Shown: positions 38,497 to 47,452 of the stretch, in pieces
Position numbering within the stretch: position 1 is the stretch's first letter
Layout of the letters: each line of letters opens with the position of its first letter
Source: an uncultured Fusobacteriaceae bacterium
Lineage (GTDB): Bacteria; Fusobacteriota; Fusobacteriia; Fusobacteriales; Fusobacteriaceae
NCBI GenBank assembly: GCA_947038515.1
Contig: CAMQWJ010000002.1
Location: forward strand, 124,001 to 188,000
Direction: 5' to 3'
DNA length: 64,000 nucleotides
Made by a program: the position numbers and the translations under genes
Notes under the pieces: model-generated
What the model was told of the DNA's origin: nothing
What the model saw: only the letters and a program-made list of their open reading frames with translations
Databases searched by the model: none

Positions 38497-39237
38497 TTAA
38501 AAACCAAATAGTGCATCTGTTATAAACTTTGAAATTTCTACACTTATTTCAGAATTTATATTATCCAAAATATATTTATTTTTAATATTTATTTTATTAT
38601 AAGTTATAGTCGGATTATTCTTCTCTTCAGAAAACATATTTTTTCCAGTAGTATATTTCATTTTATTTGTAGATAAATTTACACTATATTCACTTGCCAT
38701 ACCAGAATTTCTCATAAATTCATTTACATCAAAACCAATCAACTCAAATCTATTATTTTGATATCTAAAAGTATACTCTATATCTGAAACTGACCAAGAG
38801 CCTGCACTCATAAAATAATGAAATTTAATTTTCAATAAATTATTCACTATCCTTACACTTCCTTCAGTAAGTGGATCTTCTAGAGTTAGATTATCTTCAT
38901 CGCTCTCACTCATTATAAATCCTTTTTCATTCTTTGATATTAAAGTATAGATATTATCTTTTCCTTTTTGTAGTATTATAAGTCTTCTAGAATTTAAATT
39001 TAAAATATTAGGACCTAACATCTCATTTTTTTTATAGCTTTTTGAATCTGTATTCTCTATTATTAATACCATATCCTCAATATTATCTTTAGTCAAATCA
39101 CCTATCTCAGAAACAATTATTTTCCAACCTTTAGGAACAAAAAAATTAATACTATCACTCCTATCCTCATAAGTTTTTCCAAAAATTTGAAATGAAAAAA
39201 TAAAGGTTAATAAAATACAACACATCTTATTTGTCAT
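38497..39237 (-). CDS. Exported protein of unknown function
   Basis: 246 aa. A signal peptide is clear (about residues 1-20, ending near FGK). The segment GDLTKDNIEDMVLII resembles the calcium-loop part of VCBS/FG-GAP-type repeats, but only once. The rest is beta-rich and polar. No enzyme motif seen. AAGGAGT precedes the ATG. It shares orientation with the DUF218 gene (53-bp gap), perhaps one transcript. Confidence 0.7.
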   Translation of the reverse strand: MTNKMCCILLTFIFSFQIFGKTYEDRSDSINFFVPKGWKIIVSEIGDLTKDNIEDMVLIIENTDSKSYKKNEMLGPNILNLNSRRLIILQKGKDNIYTLISKNEKGFIMSESDEDNLTLEDPLTEGSVRIVNNLLKIKFHYFMSAGSWSVSDIEYTFRYQNNRFELIGFDVNEFMRNSGMASEYSVNLSTNKMKYTTGKNMFSEEKNNPTITYNKINIKNKYILDNINSEISVEISKFITDALFGF

Positions 39238-39373
39238 TGACTACTCCTTTTTATTTCCATATTTTTCAGATTAAAACTATTAATTTTTCTACATTTATTA
39301 AGTATATTTTTTATACTAGCCACTTATAAAAATTACAAAGTAATATCTAATAAAATTATCTAGAAAAAATTAT

Positions 39374-39658
39374 TTAACAACACATGTTGTGTAGCCTAAT
39401 CCATAATACAACCCCAAAGAAAGCTAGATATAAAAAAGATAAAATTACAATAAAAATTAGGCCTGCTCCTAAATAATTTCTTAAATTTAAATTGGGTTTC
39501 TCTGAAACTAACCATTTTATATACATAATGAACCCTAAAATAGGAACTACTCCTATCAGAAGAATTTTCAACCAATCTTTTACAGTCAAAACTCTCTCTC
39601 TTTCTAATTTGTCTTTCCACATTTCAGCTAATATTATTTTATCTAACTCTGTATTCAT
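39374..39658 (-). CDS. Small two-helix membrane protein, paralogue A
   Basis: 94 aa. A charged N-terminus (MNTELDKIILAEMWKDKLER) is followed by two hydrophobic helices (about 28-50 and 65-88) and a C-terminal CC. No known family. It is the first of three paralogues in this locus. Its first ~38 codons are identical to paralogue B, while its C-terminal half is clearly different. GAGGAGAG lies before the ATG. Divergent from a His-rich secreted peptide gene. Confidence 0.65.
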   Translation of the reverse strand: MNTELDKIILAEMWKDKLERERVLTVKDWLKILLIGVVPILGFIMYIKWLVSEKPNLNLRNYLGAGLIFIVILSFLYLAFFGVVLWIRLHNMCC

Positions 39659-39882
39659 TTTATCTCTCCTCTTTTATTTTTTTATTATTCCGTTTTCTTT
39701 ATTTATATAAAAATATAGCTTTAGAAAGTTATGAACCTTTAGTAGTATAATATATATTTATTAATATTACAAGCTATTTTCATCGCAACAATAGATATTA
39801 TGGTCCATTATAACAATATTTTATTATTTTTATTTTATAATTAGAACAAATAAATTTTTTATAAATATTCACTTTATTTAAT

Positions 39883-39965
39883 GGTAAAGTATATACCTAC
39901 AAACTGATAAAAAGGAAATTATTAAAATTTATTGTACTTTAATATTGAAAGGTATTTCTTACCTT
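39883..39965 (+). promoter_or_regulatory. Paired inverted repeats ahead of the His-rich peptide gene
   Basis: The 334-bp divergent region (39659-39992) contains GGTA-N7-TACC at 39883-39897 and AAGGTA-N5-TACCTT at 39949-39965, then AAAGGGG before the ATG. They could be operators for a metal-responsive regulator, given the product. The same sites recur in the second copy at +859. Confidence 0.4.
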
Positions 39966-39992
39966 AAATAAAAAATAAAAAGGGGAAACAAA

Positions 39993-40175
39993 ATGAAAAG
40001 ATTAATATTTTTAGTTTTTATTATTTTAACTGCTATTTCTATCGCACATGGTGGTAGAACAGATGGACAAGGTGGACATAGAGACAATAATAATAGAAGT
40101 GGGCTAGGTCCTTACCATTATCATCACGGCTATTCTGCTCATCTTCACAAAAATAACAATTGTCCCTTTGAATAG
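39993..40175 (+). CDS. Small secreted His-rich (YHYH-type) protein, copy 1
   Basis: 60 aa: signal peptide (about 1-19, cleavage after SIAHG), then GRTDGQGGHRDNNNR and PYHYHHGYSAHLH. The GRTD...YHYHHG pattern is that of small YHYH-domain proteins, which are thought to bind metal. The mature part has seven His and one Cys. AAAGGGG precedes the ATG. Its product may scavenge or buffer metal outside the membrane; this is inferred from composition. Confidence 0.75.
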   Translation: MKRLIFLVFIILTAISIAHGGRTDGQGGHRDNNNRSGLGPYHYHHGYSAHLHKNNNCPFE

Positions 40176-40179
40176 TAAA

Positions 40180-40223
40180 TGTTATAAAAAAGCCACTCTT
40201 AAATGAGTGGCTTTTTTATAACA
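40180..40223. terminator. Bidirectional terminator, copy 1
   Basis: A 19-bp perfect stem (40180-40198 with 40205-40223) between the convergent His-rich peptide gene and membrane paralogue B. Confidence 0.88.
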
Positions 40224-40235
40224 TTCAATATTTTT

Positions 40236-40517
40236 TTAATAACTATTACTTAGCATAGCGCCAAATATAGCCCCAAATAAAACTATATATATAGCAAAGA
40301 GAATTGCTATAATAATTAGTGATGCTTTTACATAATTTTTTAAATTTAAATTGGTTTTATCTGAAACTAACCATTTTATAAGCATAATGAATCCTAAAAT
40401 AGGAACTACTCCTATCAGAAGAATTTTCAACCAATCTTTTACAGTCAAAACTCTCTCTCTTTCTAATTTGTCTTTCCACATTTCAGCTAATATTATTTTA
40501 TCTAACTCTGTATTCAT
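40236..40517 (-). CDS. Small two-helix membrane protein, paralogue B (A/C chimera)
   Basis: 93 aa, same plan as paralogue A. Its N-terminal half is identical to paralogue A (DKIILAEMWKD, KILLIG) and its C-terminal half to paralogue C (MLIKWLVSDKTNLNLKNY onward). It is therefore the product of unequal crossing over. Function unknown. Confidence 0.65.
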   Translation of the reverse strand: MNTELDKIILAEMWKDKLERERVLTVKDWLKILLIGVVPILGFIMLIKWLVSDKTNLNLKNYVKASLIIIAILFAIYIVLFGAIFGAMLSNSY

Positions 40518-40851
40518 TTTATCTCTCCTCTTTTATTTTTTTATTATTCCGTTTTCTTTATTTATATAAAAATATAGCTTTAGAAAGTTATGAACCTTTA
40601 GTAGTATAATATATATTTATTAATATTACAAGCTATTTTCATCGCAACAATAGATATTATGGTCCATTATAACAATATTTTATTATTTTTATTTTATAAT
40701 TAGAACAAATAAATTTTTTATAAATATTCACTTTATTTAATGGTAAAGTATATACCTACAAACTGATAAAAAGGAAATTATTAAAATTTATTGTACTTTA
40801 ATATTGAAAGGTATTTCTTACCTTAAATAAAAAATAAAAAGGGGAAACAAA

Positions 40852-41034
40852 ATGAAAAGATTAATATTTTTAGTTTTTATTATTTTAACTGCTATTTCTA
40901 TCGCACATGGTGGTAGAACAGATGGACAAGGTGGACATAGAGACAATAATAATAGAAGTGGGCTAGGTCCTTACCATTATCATCACGGCTATTCTGCTCA
41001 TCTTCACAAAAATAACAATTGTCCCTTTGAATAG
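40852..41034 (+). CDS. Small secreted His-rich (YHYH-type) protein, copy 2
   Basis: Identical in sequence to copy 1 (60 aa, signal peptide plus PYHYHHGYSAHLH metal-binding-like tail), with the same upstream inverted repeats and RBS. The lack of any difference shows the duplication is recent or kept uniform. Confidence 0.75.
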   Translation: MKRLIFLVFIILTAISIAHGGRTDGQGGHRDNNNRSGLGPYHYHHGYSAHLHKNNNCPFE

Positions 41035-41038
41035 TAAA

Positions 41039-41082
41039 TGTTATAAAAAAGCCACTCTTAAATGAGTGGCTTTTTTATAACA
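41039..41082. terminator. Bidirectional terminator, copy 2
   Basis: Same 19-bp stem as at 40180-40223. A diverged third version (AAAAGCCACCCTTAAGTAAGTGGCTTTT) lies near 41542-41571, after which no peptide gene remains. Confidence 0.85.
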
Positions 41083-41094
41083 TTCAATATTTTT

Positions 41095-41376
41095 TTAATA
41101 ACTATTACTTAGCATAGCGCCAAATATAGCCCCAAATAAAACTATATATATAGCAAAGAGAATTGCTATAATAATTAGTGATGCTTTTACATAATTTTTT
41201 AAATTTAAATTGGTTTTATCTGAAACTAACCATTTTATAAGCATAATGAATCCTAAAATAGGAACTACTCCTATCAGAAAAATTTTCAACCAATCTTTTA
41301 CAGTTAAAACTCTCTCTCTTTCTAATTTGTCTTTCCTCATTTCAGCTAACATTATTTCATCTAACTCTGTATTCAT
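41095..41376 (-). CDS. Small two-helix membrane protein, paralogue C
   Basis: 93 aa. Differs from paralogue B only in the N-terminal part (DEIMLAEMRKD, KIFLIG). Two hydrophobic helices, no known family. Its upstream region (41377-41570) is a diverged, shortened version of the divergent control region, lacking a His-rich peptide gene. Confidence 0.65.
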   Translation of the reverse strand: MNTELDEIMLAEMRKDKLERERVLTVKDWLKIFLIGVVPILGFIMLIKWLVSDKTNLNLKNYVKASLIIIAILFAIYIVLFGAIFGAMLSNSY

Positions 41377-41610
41377 TTTATCTCTCCTCTTTTATTTTTT
41401 TATTATTCCATTTTCTATATATATATAGAAATATAGCTTTAGAAAATTACGAACTTTTAATAGTATAGTATATATTTACTCACATTACAAGTTATTTTCA
41501 TCGTAACAATAGATATTAAGGTTTATTTTCACCATATAGTAAATAAGATGAAAAGCCACCCTTAAGTAAGTGGCTTTTCTATATAACAACAATGTTGTTT
41601 TTCATATTTA

Positions 41611-42159
41611 TTATTTTTGTGGAAAAGTATAAGTCATATTTACTGTTTCTTCCTCTACATATGCCCCATTTCCATGTAATAAAATTTCTTCTTTGGTAAA
41701 ATAATTATTTAAAATAAAATTTTCAACAATTTCAAAACCACATTTGTTATAAGTATGCACTGCACGAGTATTTTTGATCCATGGTCTCATTAAAAAAGTA
41801 TCAATAGAATATTCTTTGTGAAGATATTCCAACATAGTACTCAATATTTTTGTTCCTATTCCCACCCCTGCATATTTCATAGATCTTAGCCAAATATGAA
41901 ACTCAATATTTTTTATTAATGAATCATGAAATATATGGCAAAAAACACCAATAATTTCTTTCTCATATTCAATCAATAGATACTTATCCCTACTTGGTTT
42001 TTCATCAAAAAATATACTTTTTTCATCTCGTATTTCTTCCCAATGGAAATCATTAACACTGTTAAACATTGCTGAAATTACTTCTTTATCCTCAATCGTT
42101 AGCTCATAAATTAATTTTCTATCACTCTCTCTAGCATACAATAGATTGATTTTACCCAT
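41611..42159 (-). CDS. GNAT family N-acetyltransferase
   Basis: 182 aa, one GNAT domain. The acetyl-CoA segment is IWLRSMKYAGVGIGTKIL near residues 90-106, and the C-terminal part has NTRAVHTYNKCGFEIVENF typical of these enzymes. Closest in style to RimJ/RimL-like or aminoglycoside-type acetyltransferases, but the substrate is not recognisable. AGGAAA upstream is a weak RBS. Stand-alone on the minus strand. Confidence 0.8.
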   Translation of the reverse strand: MGKINLLYARESDRKLIYELTIEDKEVISAMFNSVNDFHWEEIRDEKSIFFDEKPSRDKYLLIEYEKEIIGVFCHIFHDSLIKNIEFHIWLRSMKYAGVGIGTKILSTMLEYLHKEYSIDTFLMRPWIKNTRAVHTYNKCGFEIVENFILNNYFTKEEILLHGNGAYVEEETVNMTYTFPQK

Positions 42160-42402
42160 AGACAGATATATTTTCCTTTCTATTTTGCCACCTCCACAAT
42201 TCTAATACTAATTTCAAATATTTTTACTTTCATTAAAAGCTTTATATTCCAATAGGAGTATACTACTATTTATCATAAGTAGTCAATTAAACGTTCTACT
42301 TTCTCAAATTTTATGATAAACCTATATAATTTATATTGAAATTTATCAACCTAAAGTATAAAAATTATAAAGAAACTAAATATACTCTTAGTTTATCGAA
42401 AT

Positions 42403-43383
42403 TTAAATCATTATTTTAGATCCTTTTGATCGATTACATTTCCAACATAGAGTTTGCAAGTTATCTTCGGATGTAATTCCACCTTTAGATAATGGTATAA
42501 TATGATCTATTTCTAATAGTAAATTAGGTTCTTTTTCTGTTGATAACCCACAATTTTTGCACATATGACTATCTCTGAGTTTAATTTTTTCTCTTAATTT
42601 TGAAGTCATTAGTGCTCTTTGCCCTGCTATAGTTCCTCTAAATTTTACTAATTCACTTAAATAATTAATAAACTTTTCTAAATTATCTAATTCTAAGGTA
42701 ATTTCACACTTATTCGAACTATTTCCTCCGGGAGATATGTATTGAAAAGTGTAAACAGGATAGTGAAAATTACTAAAATCAATTGTTTCAAATCCTAAAT
42801 TTTCTATTAATTTTTTTTTACTAAATCCCATTATAATCATTGGAATTGAAAAGCTTATATTATCAATAACCATATCTCTTTCAGCCATCAATAATATTTT
42901 TCCTTGTTCTGCTGCCAAAAAATTATTTAATACACTCTCAAATCTTTCTAATGATTCTTCATTGGATTTTATATTGAAATATTTAAAGGGTTGATTACTA
43001 GCATTTTTACAAACTGATGCTGAACAATTATGTATCTCTTGACTTTTTTTATTTTTATCCCATTCTTTTCTTTTAAAATTATAATTACTATTATCTTTAA
43101 AGTTGCTCTCACCATAATCATAGGACTTAACATCTAAATATGAACATTTTAATTCTTCTATATGGCGATTTAATTCATTACATTTATCTGTATATTCTTG
43201 GATACTATTTTTTAATTTTTTAAACTTTTGACTATTAAAATATATAAAACTATAAACCTGATAGATTAAATAAAAAGCTCCTACAAGTAATAGAACAACT
43301 CCAATCGGAACTATTAAGACTGAAATAGCCCTCATTATCAAAATAATTATTATTAGTGGTATTGAGAGAGCCATTGCTTTCAT
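42403..43383 (-). CDS. Membrane-anchored HNH endonuclease-like protein
   Basis: 326 aa. Two hydrophobic helices near the N-terminus (about 5-50), a coiled segment, a middle domain, and a C-terminal HNH domain (about 265-326): CKNCG, then LEIDHIIPLSKGG, then NLQTLCWKCNRSKGSK. The catalytic His, Asn and zinc Cys pairs are intact. Membrane-tethered HNH proteins occur among phage-defence effectors, but no partner system is seen. Weak RBS AAGGAG. Confidence 0.75.
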   Translation of the reverse strand: MKAMALSIPLIIIILIMRAISVLIVPIGVVLLLVGAFYLIYQVYSFIYFNSQKFKKLKNSIQEYTDKCNELNRHIEELKCSYLDVKSYDYGESNFKDNSNYNFKRKEWDKNKKSQEIHNCSASVCKNASNQPFKYFNIKSNEESLERFESVLNNFLAAEQGKILLMAERDMVIDNISFSIPMIIMGFSKKKLIENLGFETIDFSNFHYPVYTFQYISPGGNSSNKCEITLELDNLEKFINYLSELVKFRGTIAGQRALMTSKLREKIKLRDSHMCKNCGLSTEKEPNLLLEIDHIIPLSKGGITSEDNLQTLCWKCNRSKGSKIMI

Positions 43384-43401
43384 TATATTTCTCCTTATAG
43401 T

Positions 43402-43500
43402 TTACTTTTTCCTCTATATGTTGTGGTAATTTCAATCTCATAGAAACCTATCTTTTTAATAGTAATTATTTAATTTTAGTCTTTTTATTTTTTATCATTA
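43402..43500 (+). repeat. Degenerate copy of the CRISPR-repeat-bearing element
   Basis: GGTAATTTCAATCTCATAG (43425-43443) matches the unit at 48449-48468 at 15 or more positions, and similarity continues through CATAGAAA..CTAT to a downstream ATTTTAGTCTTTTT. It is same-orientation and overlaps the 5' end of the HNH gene. The rest of this 302-bp gap (43384-43685) shows no gene. Confidence 0.45.
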
Positions 43501-43685
43501 ATTAACATCATAATTATTGTACTTTATTTTTTTGATTAGATCAAATAAAATTATATAGTTCTATTTAAAATTTGAGATATTATAATTACTATATGTCACA
43601 AAAAAGGTGTTTATTAATAGAGCTATCCCATATAATTATTGGTGTTTCTTTTTTATTATATACAGTAATTATCATGTAGTTCCAA

Positions 43686-44129
43686 TTAATTTATTGGAGA
43701 AAATGTATAAATTATACTTTTCATTTCTTCTTCAAAATTTTTATTATTTTTAGTAATAAGTCTGCCAGTAATATTGTCTTTCATAAAATATACTGTTTTT
43801 TGATTATTTACTTTGGTTTCATAAACAACTATATTTCTATTTATAATAGTTTTATTCAATTCTGAGATTTTTGATATTTGCTTTATTTTATTTTTAAAAT
43901 ATGTACTTACGTCTTTATTAGATGTCTCACTTTTAACTACATCAACAACAAGCATATTCTCCCTATTTTCTGATACTGTTGCATACATATCATAATTTGG
44001 GCTATTTTGATTATCATTTTGACTTGTTATTTTATAACCGTAACTATTTTTAAATTTATCAACTATTGTATAATTTGAAGAAAGTACAACAATAAAAATT
44101 AAAAAGTACATAAGTATTATTTTTTTCAT
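43686..44129 (-). CDS. Small exported protein of unknown function
   Basis: 147 aa. N-terminal signal or anchor helix (about 3-20), then a polar domain with no known motif; regularly spaced hydrophobic strands suggest a beta-rich fold. No convincing Shine-Dalgarno is seen, and AT content is very high. It may be lineage-specific. Confidence 0.55.
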   Translation of the reverse strand: MKKIILMYFLIFIVVLSSNYTIVDKFKNSYGYKITSQNDNQNSPNYDMYATVSENRENMLVVDVVKSETSNKDVSTYFKNKIKQISKISELNKTIINRNIVVYETKVNNQKTVYFMKDNITGRLITKNNKNFEEEMKSIIYTFSPIN

Positions 44130-44382
44130 AATTCATTTCTATGTTTTAATATTAAATTAGTCTCAATATTAATCATAGTCCTCCCTCTTCCTACATTGTT
44201 TCTTCTACTAATCTGTATCATCTTTTAAGTCTTTAATTAGTTTGTAGACCTCAAGAGATAAACCTGTCGTGTCATAATCATTTAGTAAAAAACCTCTTAG
44301 CTTATTTAAAAAAAGATTCTTTTCTTCTATATTATTCAACAATTCTAACCCATATTTTTCTTCCCATAAATAATCCAATATA

Positions 44383-44390
44383 TTTTTTTT
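44383..44390 (-). repeat. Homopolymer A8 at a frameshift
   Basis: A8 on the coding strand at the junction of fragments 2 and 3 of the membrane gene. Confidence 0.8.
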
Positions 44391-44667
44391 ATTTCTATTG
44401 TCATTTCTAGCAATTCTATTTGTGTTTGACTTTTTAAATCAATCCTTTTAATTTTTTCTAATTTTTCAATTAAAGCTTTAATATCTTGTCTGCTCCCATT
44501 AAGTTCAAGTTTACGAATAAATAAATCTATTTTTGAATTTTGGTTTTCTTTCCCAAAAGAATCAAGAATATTAGAAAATGTTACTATATTTTCTAGATAA
44601 GGATATTTTGTTAAGTAAGTACTTATAAACATATTTTTATTTTTAGAACGATAGAAATTATTTGTAT

Positions 44668-44688
44668 ATTGAATATTGAATATTGAAT
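44668..44688 (-). repeat. Three tandem 7-bp repeats at a frameshift
   Basis: ATTGAAT three times without a mismatch. Seven is not a multiple of three, so copy-number change alters the frame. Confidence 0.9.
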
Positions 44689-45244
44689 TTTATTATTTTT
44701 TCACTTAACTCAATTATTTTTTCTCCATTCTTTAAAGATAAAATATTGTCAATATTTTGATTTATATACCCTTGATTAAATTCATATAAAAGAATTATTT
44801 TTTCACTTTTTAGACTATCATCACCACATAAAGTGTTACCATAGCTAATAATCACTTCAGTTTTCTGCAACTCTTCCAAAAGAAATTCATTATCAATTTT
44901 TTTAAGAATATATCTTATATAGTCTTCAACTCTTTTCCTTTCTTTTATCTCTTTTTGATCCAGTTGCCATCCTATTCCAAAAATTGAAAGAGAAGCACCT
45001 AATAAACCAGAAAAGTATGTAGTTATAAATGTAATCCATTGATCATTACTGATATAAGAAGAAGCTTTACTAGGTAATATAATAATCTCTAGTACTCCGC
45101 ATAAAATAATAAATGAAAAGATTCCTATAGTAAAAATAAGTGAAATTATAGTTTTCAAACTTTACTCTCTCCTTAATATTTAATTTTTACTACTTTTAAT
45201 ATATTCAACACATATTTTATGAGTAGTTGAAGTTTTTATTACAT

Positions 45245-46249
45245 TTAACTCTTTAGATGCAATTGAAGAATTTTTTCAATCTGATCTTTATGATCATATA
45301 AAGATTCAGGGAAAGACTCTAATGCTATTTTTATTTCTTTGTTTGTTCGTTCACCATTTTCTAATATTTCTGGAAAAGATATATATTTATTTTTTTTATT
45401 TAAATGTAATCTACAAATCCATTTTCTGATATTATTATCTAAAGTTATATTAAAATATTCAGCAGCATCTTTATAAGTGATTCTCTTATTATCTTTTATT
45501 AATGATCGCATTAAAGTCTTAATTATAATAAAGGCTTCTATTTCTTCATCTGTAGTAAGAGTTTTATTTTGAGTTTCTTCTTGAGTCATTATAGGTAATT
45601 CTTCTATAATAGTATTTGATTCTACTTTTGGATCTAAAACTCCTTCAATTCTACTTCTCACCATATCATTTATAAATTCACTGATAGATTTTTTTACAGT
45701 TGATTCAAATTTATCTTTCACTTTTTGAGTTTTTATTCCATCATACACTTCATTTAAAATATAAGATACAAAATTAGTACTTGGTGTTTCAAACTCATAT
45801 TTCAACATTTTTTTTATAGCATTGGAATATTTTAATTCTTCTGCACTTGTCATTATATTTCTCAAATCAAAATTTGTTTTATAAAATTTTCTAAGTTCAT
45901 TCATTTCATGTTCTTTTATATCCAATAAATTAATTTCTAAAAATGGCTTTGTATCCATTTTATTAGTTTCTTCTAAATCTGTATAAAATTTATAAATAAT
46001 CCCATTTGTTAAAATTCCTATTTTAGCTTCTGTTGTATGAAAATATCTCATTAATTGCTTGTCATGTTTATCTAAAGAGTCACTACACATTTTGGCTTCA
46101 ATAAGTATTTGAGGTAAATCATTAATTAAAATTGCATAATCAACTTTTTCTCCTTTCGAATCAGCTAAATCAGCAGTAAATTCAGGATGAAATTCAAATG
46201 GATTTCTTTTCTTTTTATAGAACTTTATTGTTCTTAGAGAAGAAAGAAG
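45245..46249 (-). pseudogene. HsdR_N-type restriction endonuclease-like protein, 5' truncated
   Basis: The frame is open from 46249 to 45245. A 281-aa version could start at ATG 46090, but the coding similarity begins earlier, at NPFEFHPEFTADLADSKG. The PD-(D/E)xK core is complete from D in KVDYAIL to EAK in PQILIEAKM. Family members (type I restriction R N-terminal domain proteins of ~350 aa) have ~50 more residues before this, which are missing: a TGA and unrelated sequence precede it. The C-terminus has a helical DNA-binding-like region. Probably inactive or a remnant; no methylase is nearby. Confidence 0.7.
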
Positions 46250-46333
46250 TCATACTAGTGGACTATTCCCTTCCCTTGTGTCTGCTATTATCTAAAATAT
46301 TAAATATTCTGTTTCTTTTATATTAAAACTTAT

Positions 46334-46374
46334 AAACCAAAGTAAAAGCTTAAGACTTTTACTTTGGTTTTTTT
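46334..46374. terminator. Strong hairpin terminator
   Basis: A 15-bp perfect stem, 46334-46348 with 46356-46370, followed by a T run on the plus strand. On the minus strand it would end the DUF5713 transcript with a weaker T tract. Confidence 0.75.
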
Positions 46375-46384
46375 ATTTCTATGA

Positions 46385-46415
46385 ATTAATTTTCTTTATC
46401 TATATTGGGGTAGTC
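46385..46415 (+). repeat. Degenerate CRISPR-type repeat (site 1)
   Basis: TCTATATTGGGGTAGTCT (46397-46414 region) is identical to the 3' half of the full repeats at 46896 and 48430, while the 5' half is decayed. It is preceded by ATTTCTATGAATT, also found after the 48430 copy. Confidence 0.6.
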
Positions 46416-46509
46416 TATTCCATAATTTGGCTATTAGCTCGGACACTGGTCTTATTTTATGTACAATAATTATTTATAAGGTTTTTTTAAAAAAAAATTA
46501 GAATGAACT

Positions 46510-46833
46510 TTACCAGTCTCTATTTCTTATTGCTGTTTCAATATCTATATTAATATTAAAAAAGTTTAAAATCATATAAAATGAATCGGCTATACTCTCC
46601 CTAGCTACAGTTTCTACTTCACTATTATTTTCATAAAATTCAGATTCTAGACCGTTTATGTAATCTGTAACTTCATCACATTTAATTTGAATTTCATCTA
46701 AACTTTTCTCCCCTTCTTCTAATAGAACAATTAATTCTATTAACTTCTTCTCTATTTTTTCTACTAAAAAATTAGGAAAATAAGTATCTTTATACATATC
46801 TTTTAGTAATAATGCTGTATCAAAAAAATTCAT
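46510..46833 (-). CDS. DUF5713 family protein
   Basis: 107 aa, acidic and helical. LLLKDMYKDTYFPNFLVEKI at the N-terminus and EFYENNSEVETVARESIADSF near residue 75 match the DUF5713 pattern; the C-terminal NRDW is also typical. No function is known. AGGAGAG precedes the ATG. It is the only gene between two copies of the CRISPR-type repeat (sites 1 and 2). Confidence 0.7.
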   Translation of the reverse strand: MNFFDTALLLKDMYKDTYFPNFLVEKIEKKLIELIVLLEEGEKSLDEIQIKCDEVTDYINGLESEFYENNSEVETVARESIADSFYMILNFFNINIDIETAIRNRDW

Positions 46834-46895
46834 AAATCTCTCCTTTTTAAAATATTTTTAATAATCATAGCTTTTTTCAAAATTTTATATCACAG

Positions 46896-46931
46896 ATTTT
46901 AGTCCCCTTCTATATTGGGGTAGTCTCAATC
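46896..46931 (-). CRISPR. Solitary type VI-A-like CRISPR repeat (site 2)
   Basis: 36 nt, identical to the copy at 48430-48465 except for the first base. On the minus strand it reads GATTGAGACTACCCC, then AATATA, then GAAGGGGACTAAAAT. By eye it agrees at 31-32 of 36 positions with the Leptotrichia wadei Cas13a repeat, including the CCCC/GGGG stem and GGGGACTAAAA tail. No array and no cas gene is present here. Confidence 0.6.
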
Positions 46932-46972
46932 AGATAGAACCACTAGGTTATTCATCGATGACTAATCACACA

Positions 46973-47426
46973 TTAAGTTTCTTTACTACTCCTTTCCAAC
47001 TCATTAATAAAATTCATCGGTAGATATTTTTCATCTATTACTTCAACCAAACAAATGGTCTTGGCAAGCCTCTCTTTACCATCTCTCGTTAACTCGACTT
47101 GTTGCTCTCTTAAATCTAATAGATATGGTGATATGTTTATTAATTTACTCTTTTTTAAACGCTGTAAAATAAGAGATACCTGCATTTTAGGCATACCAGA
47201 CATATCAACGACAACTTTTTGTCTTACATGACTACTAGATACAGAAGCTATATTTTGCTTAGCTTGCCATCCAACAATGGTTAAAATACTAAAGCTAGGC
47301 TGCGTAAGATTAAACGGAGTCAATACAAGATCAACTTTTCGCTGCCACGTTAAGAAAGCCTGGACTTTGCATTGGAGAAAGAAAACTAGACACTTCTTCT
47401 TCGTCAAATTTATTAATTATTTCCAT
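46973..47426 (-). pseudogene. MarR-family regulator, frameshifted
   Basis: A natural start is ATG 47426 (MEIINKFDEEEVSSFLSPMQ), but after SPGF the frame must shift by one base near 47350 (one extra A in CTTAACG) to enter LTWQRKVDLVLTPFNLTQPS, the winged-helix MarR domain. The downstream part has LILQRLKKSKLI and RDGKERLAKT and looks complete. As it stands, only an N-terminally altered protein from 47407 could be made. Probably once regulated the SRPBCC and MFS genes upstream. Confidence 0.7.
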
Positions 47427-47452
47427 TTACCTATGATTGAAATTTAATAAAT

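Larger units (their letters stand above)
39534..41251. repeat. 859-bp perfect tandem duplication
   Basis: Bases 39534-40392 and 40393-41251 appear identical by eye apart from edge effects; all features recur at +859. Each copy contains the end of one membrane paralogue, the divergent control region, the His-rich peptide gene and the start of the next paralogue. The crossover lies in a 28-bp stretch (39534-39561) common to all three paralogues. Confidence 0.85.
44208..45158 (-). pseudogene. Membrane protein gene with two frameshifts at simple repeats
   Basis: Three fragments read as one protein of ~315 aa. Fragment 1 (45158-44658, 166 aa) has two N-terminal membrane helices (about 5-27 and 43-65) and a charged cytoplasmic stretch. 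Fragment 2 (44632-44345) and fragment 3 (to TAG 44208) continue it. The first break is at three tandem copies of ATTGAAT (44668-44688); losing one 7-bp unit restores the frame into TNNFYRSKNKNMF. The second is at an A8 run (T8 at 44383-44390); one more A restores KNILDYLWEEKYGLELL. Either a decaying gene or a slippage-switched one. No known family. Confidence 0.7.

Noticed and set aside
39396-39620. Overlapping 74-codon frame within paralogue A
   Set aside because: Shadow frame of the 94-aa membrane protein; not maintained as a sensible protein in paralogues B and C.
43250-43441. 63-codon frame at the 5' end of the HNH gene
   Set aside because: Out-of-phase shadow of the HNH coding sequence and of the degenerate repeat; no RBS.
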